A stretch of DNA of 64,000 bases from Balaenoptera acutorostrata (GCF_949987535.1 NC_080081.1:68965603-69029602); one strand, 5' to 3'. Positions 12,986 to 25,439 are shown, counted from the first letter of the stretch. The notes: generated from the sequence alone by a model not told the origin. Numbers and translations are program-made.

Positions 12986-12994
12986 TGGATTTTT

Positions 12995-13312
12995 TTTTTT
13001 TTTTTTTTAAGGAATTCCTTTATTTTTATTATTTATTTATTTATTTTTGGCTGTGTTGGGTCTTCGTTTCTGTGCGAGGGCTTTCTCTAGTTGCGGCAAG
13101 TGGGGGCCACTCTTCATCGCGGTGCGCGGGCCTCTCACTATCGCGGCCTCTCTTGTTGCGGAGCACAGGCTCCAGACGCGCAGGCTCAGTAGCTGTGGCT
13201 CACGGGCCTAGTTGCTCCGCGGCATGTGGGATCTTCCCAGACCAGGGCTCGAACCCGTGTCCCCTGCATTGGCAGGCAGATTCTCAACCACTGCGCCACC
13301 GGGGAAGCCCCA
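12995..13312 (-). mobile_element. CHR-type SINE (type A), antisense
   Basis: Reversed tail (T-run, then ATTTATTTATTTATTTTTGGCTG) followed by the complete body and head ending GGGGAAGCCCC. The middle module is the shorter type A ('gggccactcttcatcgcggtgcgcgggcc', 'cagacgcgcaggctcag'). Target duplication GGATTTTT at 12987-12994 and 13313-13320 is short and T-rich, so its exact limit is uncertain. Confidence 0.95.
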
Positions 13313-13329
13313 GGATTTTTATAGAATGA

Positions 13330-14799
13330 ATGAATAATCAACCTGAGGTTGGTCTTTTCTATATTATTGATACTCAAGTTGTTTGGCTCCGTTTTTGCTA
13401 TCTGTACCCTTCTGAGTGACCCAGAAATATTGCCTTTCTTTCCCAAATGTTATCGCCACTATTTTGCTCCTTCTAAAACAAATTCATCCTTGAATCCCTA
13501 TAGGATGATGATGATGTTTTGCTGTTGCTAATAGTAACAGCCTTCTAAGAGAAGGACAGTTCTGTTCTCAGAACAAGCAAGGACATTCAAAAAGTCGATG
13601 GTGGGGGGATATTTTAAAAATTAAGTAGCAGTTACACTGACTATCTCTAAAGTGATAGGAATGGAATACCAGGTAGAATTGTATTTTAAATCACCGGGAG
13701 GCTCAGGCTTCCTGAGAATGGCAACCTTTAATTCTGTGGAGATAATGAAACTTTCATTAAAGGTCTTTTCCCTCTTATGTAGGATGGAGTCTCCTTTTGA
13801 ACAGATTAATTCCCTTCTAAGGTTCTTTTTTTTTTTTAATTAATCAGTAAGCATAGCTCTTTAGATGGCTATCACTATAATAAGGAAAGTATTGAAATTC
13901 AGAAAGCTGCTTTTGAGAAAAAAGGGGACATTGTGCTTTTAGTCTCAAGAAACATGAAGGTGAACAGTACCTTAGTGTTGTTCATTCGCAACGAAACTTG
14001 ATTTTTCACTTTGTCTAAAGCAAGCTACTTTTCTTCTGCTTGAATCTGAGCAATTTCAGAGGAAAAACCAGTGTCGTGTGCTGGATGAGATTTAGTGAAT
14101 GAATGAACAGAATTAAAAGAACAGTGAATTCAGGAAATTGTCATGATTACTAACAAATGAGAGTGCACATGGGGTTAGCGATGGAGATGAATTGTACAGA
14201 GGCTTTTATCATCTAAACTGGCAGGAACCAAGTGAGACAAATGTCGTGAAAGAAAAAACATTAACTTGTCCATGAAGGGAAATAATCCTTTGCTACTTGA
14301 AGGTGTGAATATGGTTGAGCAGTAAAGTGATCTGAGGCTAGTTATTCAATTGGGATGATTGGTGAGTTTGGCAATTGAGGATTCATTGGTGCTTTTCTTT
14401 CTGGTGTGTTGAAGAACTGAGGATTCTCCAGAGACGTTGATGACCAGATAGGTCAAAAACGAAATCTTTGCTCAAAGATTATGCAAACATGAGCTGGAAG
14501 GATTAGTAGATAAGGAAACGATATTATCTTTTCTCCATTTTCTCAATTTCTTAAATAGCTAGTTATTTATTTTATAGTAAAGAATATGGAAGGAAATAGC
14601 TTGACTGTCTCATTAAGCACATTGAGCTTTTTGGTGGAGTGAAATGTGTTTCTGCTGCTAGAGCATCGTCCCGAGTTGACTGAAGTGTCGTGGTTGTGGA
14701 CACCTTGTGAAGTGTCACTGTGCCGAGTCTGGAGTTCTAACATTTTGTTTTTTACGTGATCCTACTGGCACTCCTCTTTCTAACGGGATGGGCTCTTAC
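13330..14799. other. Unique DNA, no gene seen
   Basis: Nothing recognised. Frames at 13349-13531 and 13652-13843 are short and featureless. Confidence 0.5.
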
Positions 14800-14925
14800 G
14801 TGATCCACTAGACTTCCAGAGAGAGGGGTATCTGTCCCCAGTCACCTTTGAATCTTCAGGGATTCACATAGTTCCTGACAGGCAGAAGACACTCAGTAAA
14901 TGTAGAAATGAGCTGAATCGGTTTA
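14800..14925 (+). repeat. L2 LINE 3' end
   Basis: 'tctgtccccagtcacctttgaatcttcaggg' and 'tagttcctgacaggcagaagacactcagtaaatg' match the L2 end. Confidence 0.55.
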
Positions 14926-15608
14926 ATCACAAGGGACAGTGTTCAAGATGGTGTGCACCAGTGCAAATCCCATAATTTGAAGGAAAACGCAAACCCCATG
15001 CATAATGGAGGAAGGGATTAACTTAATCCTTGGATGGAAAGGGAAAGCACATTTAAAAAACAAATGAAATAACGGGGTCTAATCCTCACATGTCAGTACT
15101 GCCTGAATGGGTAGATTTCATGGCAGATAAAGGAATTGCCATTGGGATTTTTAAAGGTTGTGAACCAGGTTATTATTTTGTCATCTTCTGAGGTTGGTCA
15201 GTCAGTACTCAGTGGGTTAGAAGCAGTGTTAAAATTAAAATCAATTTTTCTTGATTTTCACTGTTGAGTTTAATTTCTGCTACATCATTGTCGGTATCTA
15301 AGTCCACCAAGAATGTGATGTCCATCAGTGAACATCAGACTTGGGACACTCTTCTGTTCCTGGATGTGCTTATTTAACTCATGTCTGCTCTGAGATAGCT
15401 TTGTAGTAAATCAAGATATTTGAGGTTGACTAAGAAATCCTATTTTTCTCTACTCCATAGATTTAATTATTTTAAAGAAATTATTAAAGAATCAACTATT
15501 AATGGGCCAAAGGAGTCTAATGATGACACCAGAGATGTAGTAAATTTATATTCAATTATACAATGAAAGTTTAACAATATTTTAAACATAGTAAGTACCA
15601 ATTATGTG
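14926..15608. other. Unique AT-rich DNA, no gene seen
   Basis: No repeat or coding feature recognised. Confidence 0.5.
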
Positions 15609-15821
15609 CTGGAGCTGGCTTGAACCAGCTTGTTAGAGCTGATTGTTAAAATTTCAAGAATTTTCTGAGCCAGTTGTTAAACAGTTGGTAGCTTGAAATT
15701 GGTCATAAATATCATGGTGGGAGTATTTACACCACAGAAATTAGCAGTTGCTAGAAATCAAGACTTCCACACAATCCCCACCCTGAAAGCCAGTTGTTAA
15801 ACATTTACCAGCTCTCCAATG
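15609..15821. repeat. Interspersed repeat, probable small DNA transposon; family not named
   Basis: Contains GAGCCAGTTGTTAAAC and a near repeat AAGCCAGTTGTTAAAC, and ends that look inverted (GGAGCTGG at the start, CCAGCTCTCC at the end). A second diverged copy of its middle lies at 27990-28078 ('gttggtagcttgaaat', then 'tatttacacc'), so it is a dispersed family. I believe it is an old nonautonomous element, but cannot assign a name. Confidence 0.5.
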
Positions 15822-16929
15822 ACAGTAAGTCCTATTTTTATTAAATGATTTTTAAATCAAGTATGTTAGAGTGGTTGTTTTTTATTTTCATCATGACAAA
15901 TTTATGATTATTGCCACTTTTGCTGTCTTTCCATAACCGGTTTCTTCAGGGTTAAGACTTACACAAGTTTTGAAAAATACTTTTTAAAAACCACAAATAA
16001 TATTTTAAGGAAAATTAAATAAATTGTAGAACTGAATAATTTAGCAGATTTTTTTTGCTCTCTTTAACTTTAAAGTTTTCATGAAATGAAATCTGTTATA
16101 CACAAAAATAATATAAAAGGTTAATAGATGGTTAAGATAGGAAAACATGAATTTTCTTTTAATTTCTAAAATAGTAACTGGCACAGAGTTCTGTTAGACC
16201 ACATGGGATAGCCAGGGAGCTGTGTTAAAGGACTTGGAGCATTAAAAAGTAGAATGGACAAAGAATTGGAAAGTTTATTTTAGAAAGTAATACTTTAATG
16301 GAAGGGGTCTAGCAATAGCTAGATTATCACAGTGGGAATGTGAGATGTCTCCTGAAAGTTTGCTAGATGCTTTCAGATAAGCATCTACTCGGTCAGGTCA
16401 TTAGGGTTTGGAGATGGATTGGCGAATTCTTAGAAAATAATCATAATATGCTCATGTTTCTTAAGCAACCGTACTTGCCTGAAACGGTCCCGCGCAGTAC
16501 AAAACAATTGAAAATAATGTGCAGCCTCTTCAAGCCAGCATCTTGTAATCAGCCAGTCCAGACAACAATGGCTCCCTTTTTCTGCAGTGTTTTGTTACAT
16601 TTTCTCCGGCTTGCTCTTGTCTTTGGAAAGTAGTGTGCAGGAGGATAAGATGGAAAGTGCATGGAAGTTATGAGATAGAGTTGAAAGGGAGAGGGAAGAA
16701 GCAGAACGGGGTAAGAGGAGATAGTGTAAATAACTTGGGGTAGGAAACAATACACGAAAGTGCTCCCACCCCCCCTCTACTTCCAGCCCGATGATCCTAC
16801 TGAATAGATTTGTGAAGCCAGGGCTATTTCCCCAGCGGAAGGAGGCAGAGAACTGAGTCCTGAGAACTTTGAAGTGATTGCGCACTGGTACTGTGACCCC
16901 TGGCTTACAAATGCTCAAGAATAATACAG
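15822..16929. other. Unique DNA, no gene seen
   Basis: AT-rich. Overlapping frames at 16367-16918 on both strands have no domain features or family resemblance. Confidence 0.5.
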
Positions 16930-17060
16930 TCGTAAACTCGAACGCTGTGAGGGCTTTTGACCATCACAGACAAGGAAAGAGAGTTGATTTTCCCAAGAGC
17001 ACACGGCTCATTCCTAGTAAAGCTGAAACGAAAGTCTCTTATTTCCCAACTTAGTGCTAC
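16930..17060 (-). repeat. MIR SINE fragment, antisense
   Basis: 'acaaggaaagagagttgattttcccaagagcacacggc' and 'agtaaagctgaaacg' resemble the antisense MIR core. Confidence 0.4.
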
Positions 17061-17328
17061 TTATAGTGTCTTGTGCTTGTACATCACTGAATTGAATGTA
17101 CAGCCTCATTTGATTTAAGTCTACAAATGCCCTGGAAATTATTATTGAGTTGAGTAAGACATTCTGCCAAATGGCTGTTATGGGCTCAGAACCCCACTCC
17201 TGTGAGGGAGACACAAGACTGAGAACATATAGTGTTTATCAGCAGGGGAATATTCTGAGATCAGATAGTCAAAATGTGATCTATATTCCGTAAACATGCA
17301 AAGGGAAATATAAGCAGAATTACTCCAC

Positions 17329-17543
17329 GTTATTGACAGATACACACTACTGTATAGAAAATAGATAACTAATAAAGACCTACTGTATAGCACAGGGAAC
17401 TCCATACTCTGTAATGGCCTATATGGGGAAAGAATCTAAAAAAGAGTGAATATATGTATATGTATAACTGATTCACTTTGCTGTACACCTGAAACTAACA
17501 AAACATTGTAAATCAACTGTACACCAATAAAAATTTAAAAAAA
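17329..17543 (+). mobile_element. L1 3' end, 5'-truncated
   Basis: Terminal 215 bp of an L1 3' UTR: 'atagataactaataaagacc', 'gtatagcacagggaactcc', 'ctgattcactttgctgtac', CAATAAAAATT and an A tail. Exact 11-bp target duplication AATTACTCCAC at 17318-17328 and 17544-17554, which fixes both borders. Confidence 0.95.
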
Positions 17544-17554
17544 AATTACTCCAC

Positions 17555-18269
17555 ATAAAGTAAAATAATATTGTCTTCAAGTACATATTAAGATGTGTAA
17601 TAGTTGTTGGCTCCCCAAGCAATATAAAAAGAATATTTTATAATTTTTTAGTTGTTTATTTCTTGGACTAAAATGTAAAAGGGTCTCAAGAACTTTATCC
17701 GTAAAGGCTTCCTCTCTGGTTAATCGTTCCCAGTTTTAGCCCATATCCAGTGCTGAAAATATCAGTTGGCTCCATCTCGGCTACCACGGAATATTTACCC
17801 AGAGAAAACCATGAGTTTAGCAGTGGAGCGTGGGGTATAGCTGTCTGTGCAGAAATGTCTGTGGTTCTGGCAGTCCCCTTCGTGGGTAGATGCAGCTGTC
17901 TTTTCGTTCTGACAGCTGATTTCCATGCATGTGAACTTTGTGCTTTACTCACTTTACCACCATTGCTGGCCTTTCGGTGTCATATTTATGGGTTTGGAGT
18001 TTCCAGTTTCAACTTCATTCTGATGGTCTGGTCTCATTAGTCCCAGTCCTTCTCCCTGAAGCTAGTTATTTCATATATTTTAAGTCAGGAGTTACTAAAA
18101 ATAGGACGTGAAAAATCATTAACTTGAAAGGAATGGGGTTATCACGCACTCCCCCACGGGCTCTGAGCCTTGAATTTCTCCGTTAAGAAAATGTGATGCA
18201 GCCACTTTGTAGAAATGTCCCACTTAATTTTCTTTGCCATCACCTGTTCCTCATGTGCTCTATGCTGGC
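17555..18269. other. Unique DNA, no gene seen
   Basis: Opposed frames at 17695-17952 (minus) and 17750-18040 (plus) are open but show no recognisable domain. Confidence 0.5.
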
Positions 18270-18620
18270 ATGGCCATCAGATTTCGAAGCAAAGGGTTAA
18301 TGAAGTTTCAAACTACTGATTTACTTTGTGGCTTCTTTGAGGATGTGATTTATGGATCTGGGCATTGCCACAAAGTCATGGAAGTATTTTAAGAAATGTG
18401 CTAGATTTAGCATTGTCTATTAAACCACAGTCATAAAATTATCACCGTTCAGGCACTCTGGCTGCGTATGTTATAATTTGCATTAATTTAGATGCTGTTG
18501 AATGATTAAAGAACCATAAAGTGCCATTAAAATTACTTAGCAATTTGCATTGTGACATTCAAGTTAGTCACATGTTTCTAGCTAAATGTTAGGCCACAAA
18601 AAAGTATGCGTTTGCTTCTG
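18270..18620. other. Candidate conserved noncoding element
   Basis: Repeat-free and AT-rich, with two octamer-like ATTTGCAT sites ('ataatttgcattaat' near 18475 and 'caatttgcattgtg' near 18541) and homeodomain-type TAAT cores. This is a motif-based guess; conservation cannot be judged from one sequence. Confidence 0.25.
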
Positions 18621-19049
18621 CAAGCATACCACGCAAGGAGGGAAAATTGTTGGAAAAGAAAGTAAATGTTCATGCCAGTCGGTTCTGATAACTTCTTTTA
18701 TCAAACCAACCTTTAGGTTTTTGTAATAATGCTTGAGGAATCTTATTATTTAATTATAAACTTAGGGTTTATTTAAAAAGGCCACTCTGCAAAATGGAAG
18801 CTAATCATCTCTTTTAGAACCTAAGCTGTGCTAAGAAAGTAGAAATTTCCATTTACTTTAATATACATTTACTAGCCTCCTTTATTGAGCACTGAACTCG
18901 ACTCTGAGGAACATTTATTTGATGAGAAAAGTTTTAAAACTGAAATATGCAAAGTCAAATTTTGACTGAGAAGATTTGTACTTTATTGAAATCTTGTTAA
19001 CTTGTATTTTATTCATTAATTTGCTTGACCTTTTTATTTTTTAAAACTT
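18621..19049. other. Unique AT-rich DNA
   Basis: Nothing recognised. Confidence 0.5.
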
Positions 19050-19300
19050 TTTTTCTAAAACATGTATATGTATACTAAAGTACTTATACTGGTATCTGCA
19101 GTCTACTTTGAAATGCATCAGAAAAGAAGATGGATCTTGGGTAGATAGAACAATGGATAGGTGGATAGATATTCAGGAGACCAGTATGGTGAAATGTCAA
19201 TGGCAGAATCTCAGCGTTGAGTAGATGGCTGTTCACTGTAAAAATTCTTTCAACTTTACTGGGTATTTGAAATTTTCCAAAATACAATTTTGGAAAAATC
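19050..19300 (+). mobile_element. Old L1M-type 3' end
   Basis: Order 'tactggtatctgcagtctactttgaaatgcatcag', 'atggctgttcactgtaaaaattctttcaactttactggg', 'tttgaaattttccaaaata' is that of L1ME-type 3' ends. Diverged. Confidence 0.6.
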
Positions 19301-19335
19301 ATTAATACCCCTACTCAGCTTAAGAAATAGAATAT

Positions 19336-19668
19336 CAGGACTTCCCTGATGGCACAGTGGTTAAGAATCCGCTTGCCAATGCAGGGGGCACAGGTTCGAG
19401 CCCTGGTCCAGGAAGATACCACATGCTGCGGAGCAATTAAGCCTGTGCACCACAACTACTGAGCCTGCGCTCTAGAGCCCACGAGCCACAACTCCTGAGC
19501 CCGCATGCCTAGAGCCCATGCTCCACAACAAGAGAAGCCACTGCAAGGAGAAGCCTGCACACTGCAACAAAGAGTAGTAGTCCCTACTCGCTGCAACTAG
19601 AGAAAGCCCGTGCACAGCAACGAAGACCCAACGCAGCCAAAAATAAATAAATAAATAAATTAAAAAAA
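19336..19668 (+). mobile_element. CHR-type SINE, long form (type B)
   Basis: Complete sense copy. Head is CAGGACTTCCCTGATGGCAC; the A-box-like TGGCACAGTGG and B-box-like GGTTCGAGCCC are both intact. The type B body follows, then CAGCCAAAAATAAATAAATA and an A tail. Exact 14-bp target duplication AAGAAATAGAATAT at 19322-19335 and 19669-19682. Confidence 0.97.
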
Positions 19669-19682
19669 AAGAAATAGAATAT

Positions 19683-21153
19683 TATCCCTGCTTCTGAAAC
19701 CAATTGAATTTTAATGTGAGGAATATAATTTATTTGTAACAAAGGAATAAATACATGTACTTAGAAATCAAATAGTACTATAATATTTATTACAAAGCAG
19801 AGGGTTTGTTTGTCCCACCTTTCCATTCAAGTCCTGTTCCCTAGATGTTTATTTTTTAAAAGCTATTTTCCTCCATAAACTTTAAAAATATGCTTATTCT
19901 TCCATTTCTTGACTTATCTTCCTTATATTTTCCTCAATTTTCTCCCTCATCTTGAGACATCCTTATCACAAATGTTTATTAAGTCAGTAGTTAGCATGTA
20001 AATTTGATTGCTGAATCAAGTCATATACTATTATTGTTTCATTTGTTCCACAATTTGCTGTTTTTGCTTAGAGTTATTAATTCTTCATTTTAAAAAATTT
20101 GCTTAGTTTACTAGGTACCTATCCAAATACTTCTGAGATATGTTCAACACTAATCAAATGATTTTCCATATATCTAAATACATCAGAGTATCTACTAATT
20201 CCGTTTCTTTTGGAAACCTTTCTTAGAAAATTCTGTTCTCCTACTCATTAGATTGTGTTGAACTATTGGCCTTCTACACAACCATCATTCCCTTCACAAT
20301 TTCCTTGGGACCCGCCTTCTGACCTTTTAACTGCTCTGGAATGCAAATGGGATGTAAAACAAACTTAACTACCTAAATATTACGTGTGGGATGTTACTCC
20401 ATCTGATTTTTACATTGACCGCAATTTAATCTGAATTACCAAAATATGCTTTTACAGAAGAAAGTGAATAATAACTAATCTTAGTAATTGAATATTAGAT
20501 GTATATTAAATGTTTTTGAATGTTTTCTCACCAGAACTGATTTACCTCATTTACAGAAAAAGCTAATGAAAATGGAATAGTATAAACAAAACATTTCTTT
20601 TGACTTCATGCTTTGACTTTATTTAAAGTGAATGTCTCTTAGTTTCATTATGATCTCTTTTGCTTCTTCATGATGCAGAACACATGAAGCACAGCTTATA
20701 TTAGAGGCTTCTTTAGATGCCTGCTTGAGGCCCCTTTCATGAGGGAATTCATGCCTCTTTCATGAGGGGAGCCTCTGGCTTGGCAATGTAGTCCTTAACA
20801 TTTAGTTGTGTTTTATGGATTTGTGGCTGTTTACGCCCTTTGGTAAACCCTGATCACAACATTGTTATTTGAACATTCTCTCTCCTCAGTGCTTTAGAGT
20901 CACCCTAACTGGCATTTCTTGTCAAAGGTAAGTTCATGCACAGAAGAACAATGGATAGCACTTGGTTGGGAGGTAGAGAGAGGTCATTGAGGCTAGGTGA
21001 TTTTGATTTTCTAAGGCTAAGTAGTGGTTACAGATCTGGCCACTAGTTTCTAAGCCAAGTTAATAAGCAGATACCCTTTCTTTAAATCAGGTTGCAATAA
21101 AAAGAAAGGAAACATGAAAATTATTTTATCCATTCTTTATTTTGTGAGACATA
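19683..21153. other. Unique AT-rich DNA, no gene seen
   Basis: No gene. A small local duplication around 'ctttcatgaggg' occurs at about 20735-20770. Confidence 0.5.
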
Positions 21154-21155
21154 TA

Positions 21156-21578
21156 CAAGTTTCCCCTGCTATCTGGAAGTAGAGGTTTCCTATGAAACCT
21201 TTTGTAAGCCAAAGCGGAGTAAAGTGAAGAAGAAATTGCCTTAGGACACGTCTGCTAATGGGTGCACAAAATAAATCAAGATAAAGCACAGATGCTCACA
21301 GATACAGTTCAAAGCTATGGCAGCTTGATGCTGAGTGCTGAGTGTAGTTCCCAGGGAAGGAGCTTGGCAGGGCCACTATCACTACCCAGGGAGTGCGCTG
21401 CGTCTGTAAGGGTTCTCTGCAAAACAAATGCCAAAGGCTACTTTCGCTCTTAGCCTTTCTTCATAAAAGCGAAAATCCTCTTTGGCTTTCTTTCTGTTAG
21501 TGAAAACAGGTACTGATGTCGATCTTTCATAAAAGCAAAGTGGCATACAGTGAACTTTTGAAAAGCAGGGCATACCTG
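21156..21578. mobile_element. Tigger-like (Tc1/mariner, pogo group) nonautonomous DNA transposon
   Basis: Inverted ends: left CAAGTTTCCCCTGCTATCTG, right (reverse complement) CAGGTATGCCCTGCTTTTCA. They are diverged but aligned, sharing the CCCTGCT core. Flanked on both sides by the dinucleotide TA (21154-21155 and 21579-21580), the mariner-class target duplication. The interior has the family-like 'cataaaagcgaaaatcctcttt' and 'gtgaaaacaggtactgatgt'. At 423 bp it has no room for a transposase. Frames at 21262-21770 crossing it are incidental. Confidence 0.75.
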
Positions 21579-21580
21579 TA

Positions 21581-22274
21581 TAGACAGATATAATTTAACA
21601 TCTGTGCTTGAGAAATTTTGGATATGCTTGGAAATAGCTTGTGACACTGTCATACAATCTGTCTTCAATAAGTGTATACAACTGGGACAGAATGCCAAAT
21701 GTCCCACCATGTGTGGCCCATGCTTCTTTTGTATGTCACCATCCCTTTGGGAACTGAAGACCTGAGCCACTGAAACAAAGCTCTGGCTTTACACTTTGTT
21801 CACAGCCCCTGTCTGTCCAGTGCTCAATTTGAATTGTCCCAGTAATGGAAGAAGCAGAGTAGCCAAGACGATATTTCCCTTGCTTCTATTTTAAGAAGTG
21901 AGGAAACAAGAGGAGAGACAATAATTAAAATTCTTATAGTTGGAGTCATCTCTGAGAGAGTACATTTATATTCTTATATCTTTCTAATGCATAATACTTT
22001 ACTTAAAGCTGCACTTTATCCTACTAGAAGCTAAACTATGAAATGTTTCCACAGGTGGATTTATATAAAAGTTCATTATAGTGAATGGATTTAAGTATGG
22101 GTGTGTGCAGGGGGAGAGCAGGGTAAGCACCATGAAAAAAACTCAATGGCCATAGAGATTAACATAGTGTTCAAAATACTTGGACACGTAGAATGAAATG
22201 TAATTCTATTTTAAGTATTCTGGAATTTAGAATAAGATAACACAGCTTAATACATTTAATTTCCTTTTCTTTTT
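21581..22274. other. Unique DNA, no gene seen
   Basis: Nothing recognised. Confidence 0.5.
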
Positions 22275-24245
22275 AAAGTACAATGGATGTGACAAAACAA
22301 TCTAACTGTGTTACACATAAAACAACGTCACTGAAGGAGATGGGGGGAAACAGCGCTGCCCTAAGTGACTTAGGAAATGAGTGGAGTCTGTACGATTGAA
22401 GGCAAAGGAAACTGTACAATAAGCACTGTCCTGTAGTTGATAAAGTTGTTTCCCATGGTGGTATGGGTTAACAAATCTGACACCTATAGAGCAGAACTGA
22501 ACAATTAGGCGAATGGATGGCAAATGATGGGAGCCAGCTTCCTCACTGTTGGACTAGAATTTTACAGATAAGCAAGGGGAGAAGGCTAAAATGACCCAGG
22601 TGGTTATAGATTAGAGTTGGAGACATCAGTATAACTCATGTTGAGTTTAGTATAGATGCAGATGGTTACATGTAGATCTATTTATAGATATGTATATATA
22701 CGTGGGTTAGTATACACACACAGATTTCCTTACTCTATCAGCGGAGAAGGCTAGAAGCAACAACGACCCAGAAGCAATGATACATCTGGTGCTCAGACCT
22801 TGTCTTTAAATACCATCCTCTGATAAAAGGAAACAAGGATCCTTGGAGAACTGGCTGATTCTAAGACTAGAGCAGGAAGTATATATGATGAGCCTGGAGC
22901 ACCTTGTAGTGCCAGAAAGTAAGGAAGTGCTCAAAAAACAAAACAAAACAAAACAAAACCACAATGATGGAGGTATGTCAGAGGAACACAGGAGCCAACT
23001 GAAAGAACTCCCAATGGCCAAGTTAGATCAATTTGAGGAACACATTAAATAAAGTGGTGTTGGATTATTATTATTATTATTTTTTAAAACAAATTAGATT
23101 TTTTTTTTAAAGATCAAATTTATAGAGAGAATGTTTTGCTTATCTCTTTTAAATTTTATTTATTTATTTATTTATGGCTGTGTTCGGTCTTCGTTTCTGT
23201 GCGAGGGCTTTCTCCAGTTGTGGCAAGTGGGGGCCACTCTTCATCGCAGTGCGCGGGCCTCTCACTATCGCGGCCTCTCTCGTTGAGGAGCACAGGCTCC
23301 AGACGCGCAGGCTCAGTAATTGTGGCTCACGGGCCCAGCCGCTCCGCGGCATGTGGGATCTTCCGGGACCAGGGCTCGAACCCGTGTCCCCTGCATTGGC
23401 AGGCGGATTCTTAACCACTGCGCCACCAGGGAAGCCCCGTGGTGTTGGATTATAATCCAAGGTACAAAATGAATGAGTCCACAGTGATACAAATAATTCA
23501 TTGAATAGATAAATAATGGGGGAGAAGAGACAAATCTTCCATGCAAAAGAATTCTGAAAAATTTATGTAGGTGTTCTGCCCCCAAAGTGATGGAGCGTAA
23601 GTCCCCAGTCCTTCAGAGTGAGCTGCATGTGTGACTTCCTTCCACAGGGGACAGCATGGGAAGGAGAATAAAAGCTTAATTTTATGGTTGAGAAACCTGA
23701 CAAATGCCAGCTCATCCAGATGATCAAGGTCAACATCAGCAGTGATAAGTCACATTGATAGTATGCACTCTTGATATGATGTGATGAGAATGGCACTTTA
23801 CCTCTGTGGTCTTCCTCCCCAAAACCCAGAGTCCCAGTCTACTGAAACATCAGACAAATCCCAATTGAGGGACATCCTACAAATATCTGGCCAGTATTCA
23901 TCAAAACTGTCAAGGTCATCAAAAACAAGGCAAGTCTAAGGAGCTACCATAGCCAAGAGAATCCTAAGAAGATACAAAGATTAAATATAATGTGGTATCA
24001 TGGATGAGATCTTGGAAGAGAAACAATTAGTTAAACTTAAAAAAAAAGTTAAAGAAATCTGAATAAAGTATGAACTTGAGTTAAAAATACTGGCTCATTC
24101 ATTGTAATATGGTTCAAGGCATAATACTAATACTAATGTAAGATATTAATACCAGGGCAAGCTGGCAGTGGAGTATATAGGAACTCTGTGTACTATCTTT
24201 GCGTTATTTTCTGTAAATCTAAAACTGTTCTAAAAATGAAGTTTA
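22275..24245 (+). mobile_element. Old L1M 3' UTR, interrupted by a SINE
   Basis: A long noncoding L1M-type 3' UTR. Landmarks: 'gatgggagccagcttcctcactgttgga', 'gaaacatcagacaaatccc', 'tgaggga', 'aaaactgtcaaggtcatcaaaaacaagg', 'gtggtatcatggatgagatcttggaagag', and the end 'ctgtaaatctaaaactgttctaaaaatgaag'. A CHR SINE with its tail and one target copy occupies 23069-23453. The left limit is approximate. A (CAAAA)n run sits at 22931-22959. Confidence 0.7.
23069..23438 (-). mobile_element. CHR-type SINE (type A), antisense, with extra 3' sequence
   Basis: Antisense SINE body about 23153-23438, head ending GGGAAGCCCC. Exact 15-bp target duplication GTGGTGTTGGATTAT at 23054-23068 and 23439-23453. The left duplication is not next to the SINE tail: about 80 bp of other sequence (23069-23152, containing 'aaattagatt' and 'atgttttgcttatctc' plus two A/T-rich runs) lies inside the duplication. 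That is what a 3' transduction or a read-through pol III transcript would leave. Confidence 0.93.
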
Positions 24246-25439
24246 TTTTCTGAAAAAGATAGGTGATTGGATATTCATAGCAAAAATCAATCAATAATGG
24301 ATATACACAGTTTACATCTGAGACTCTCATTTAAAACTAGAAAAGCTGTGAATATTGGGGAATATTCAAGGTAACAATAATAAACAAGAATATTGGGAAA
24401 ATCCCACCTAGAAAATCCCATAGATTCCAACAGATGGAAATCCATTCTAGATACCTAATTGATATGATAAACATAGAAGTTATTTGTGTTATATAAATGT
24501 CTGCTACTTAGTGGGACCATTTCAATTTTAAATTTAGAGCAAGTAATGTATGCATTATTAGACACTGAGTTCAGAAGACACTGAGTATATGATTCAGTCC
24601 GTGCAGCAGTATATTTATGGCTCTTAGTCATACCTTCAAGATTTTGTGATAAAATTAGGTCTTTGTTTAACTGAGTCAAAAGATCATTTTTTGGCTTTGT
24701 AACTTGTTTTGAAGCTAGAAGGGCAGTGTATTTGTGTGTGTACATATGTGTGTATACACATACATGCTAAGCTTGACTATACAACACTGTAAACAAAACA
24801 TTTCACCAAGAAAATTGACAGAAATTTAAATTAAAAAGGAATTTTTAAAAGACAGTGTTTCCCTCCCTGGTTTAGCTTTAGAAGAAAGCAGTGCTAAAAC
24901 AAAATCACCAATGTTCACACATTTTGAAGAGTGTGAATTTTATTCACCAGTTTGCTTTTTATACCAGAGCCCAGCTGCTGCCTTTTGGAAGAGTGAAACA
25001 TTTCCACCAGAATTGTCTGCAGCTCAGCATAGCTATAATGCCAGAAGAAATCCTACCAGATTATGTCCTTTGATTTTCACAGATTTTCTTCAGAAGATCT
25101 GGCAATGGTTGCATTTTCACACTTCAGAAATACACGGTTGGCCAGGAGTTATTTCTGGAGTTTTCTTTTAAAGCCTTATATGTTTTTGAGATTCTCTGTG
25201 TTCCTAAATCAATTCCCTAGTCATTCCTTACCCAAAGTGAGAAATTTATATCTTTTTAAATGAAGTCACTTTTAAAGTTGAAAACTGCATTTTCTAGAAC
25301 ATCTGAAAAAGTTCTCTGTTCTGGGCATCTTGACTAATGACTGCTGAGTCATGTAAACTACCTTCTTCCTTCATAGAATATGGGGCTGCAAATCATAAGA
25401 TGTTAGACATAAATTCTGCCCCTGGGGGGTTACTTCCTA
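24246..25439. other. Unique AT-rich DNA, no gene seen
   Basis: No repeat or gene recognised. Frames at 24891-25263 overlap each other in all three forward frames and look incidental. Confidence 0.5.

Noticed and set aside
19336..19668. tRNA gene suggested by intact A- and B-box-like sequences
   Set aside because: The tRNA-derived head belongs to a SINE with tail and target duplication, with no complete cloverleaf at the expected length.
20735..20770. Local repeat of CTTTCATGAGGG
   Set aside because: Two imperfect 12-bp copies only, within chance expectation for AT-rich DNA with slippage.
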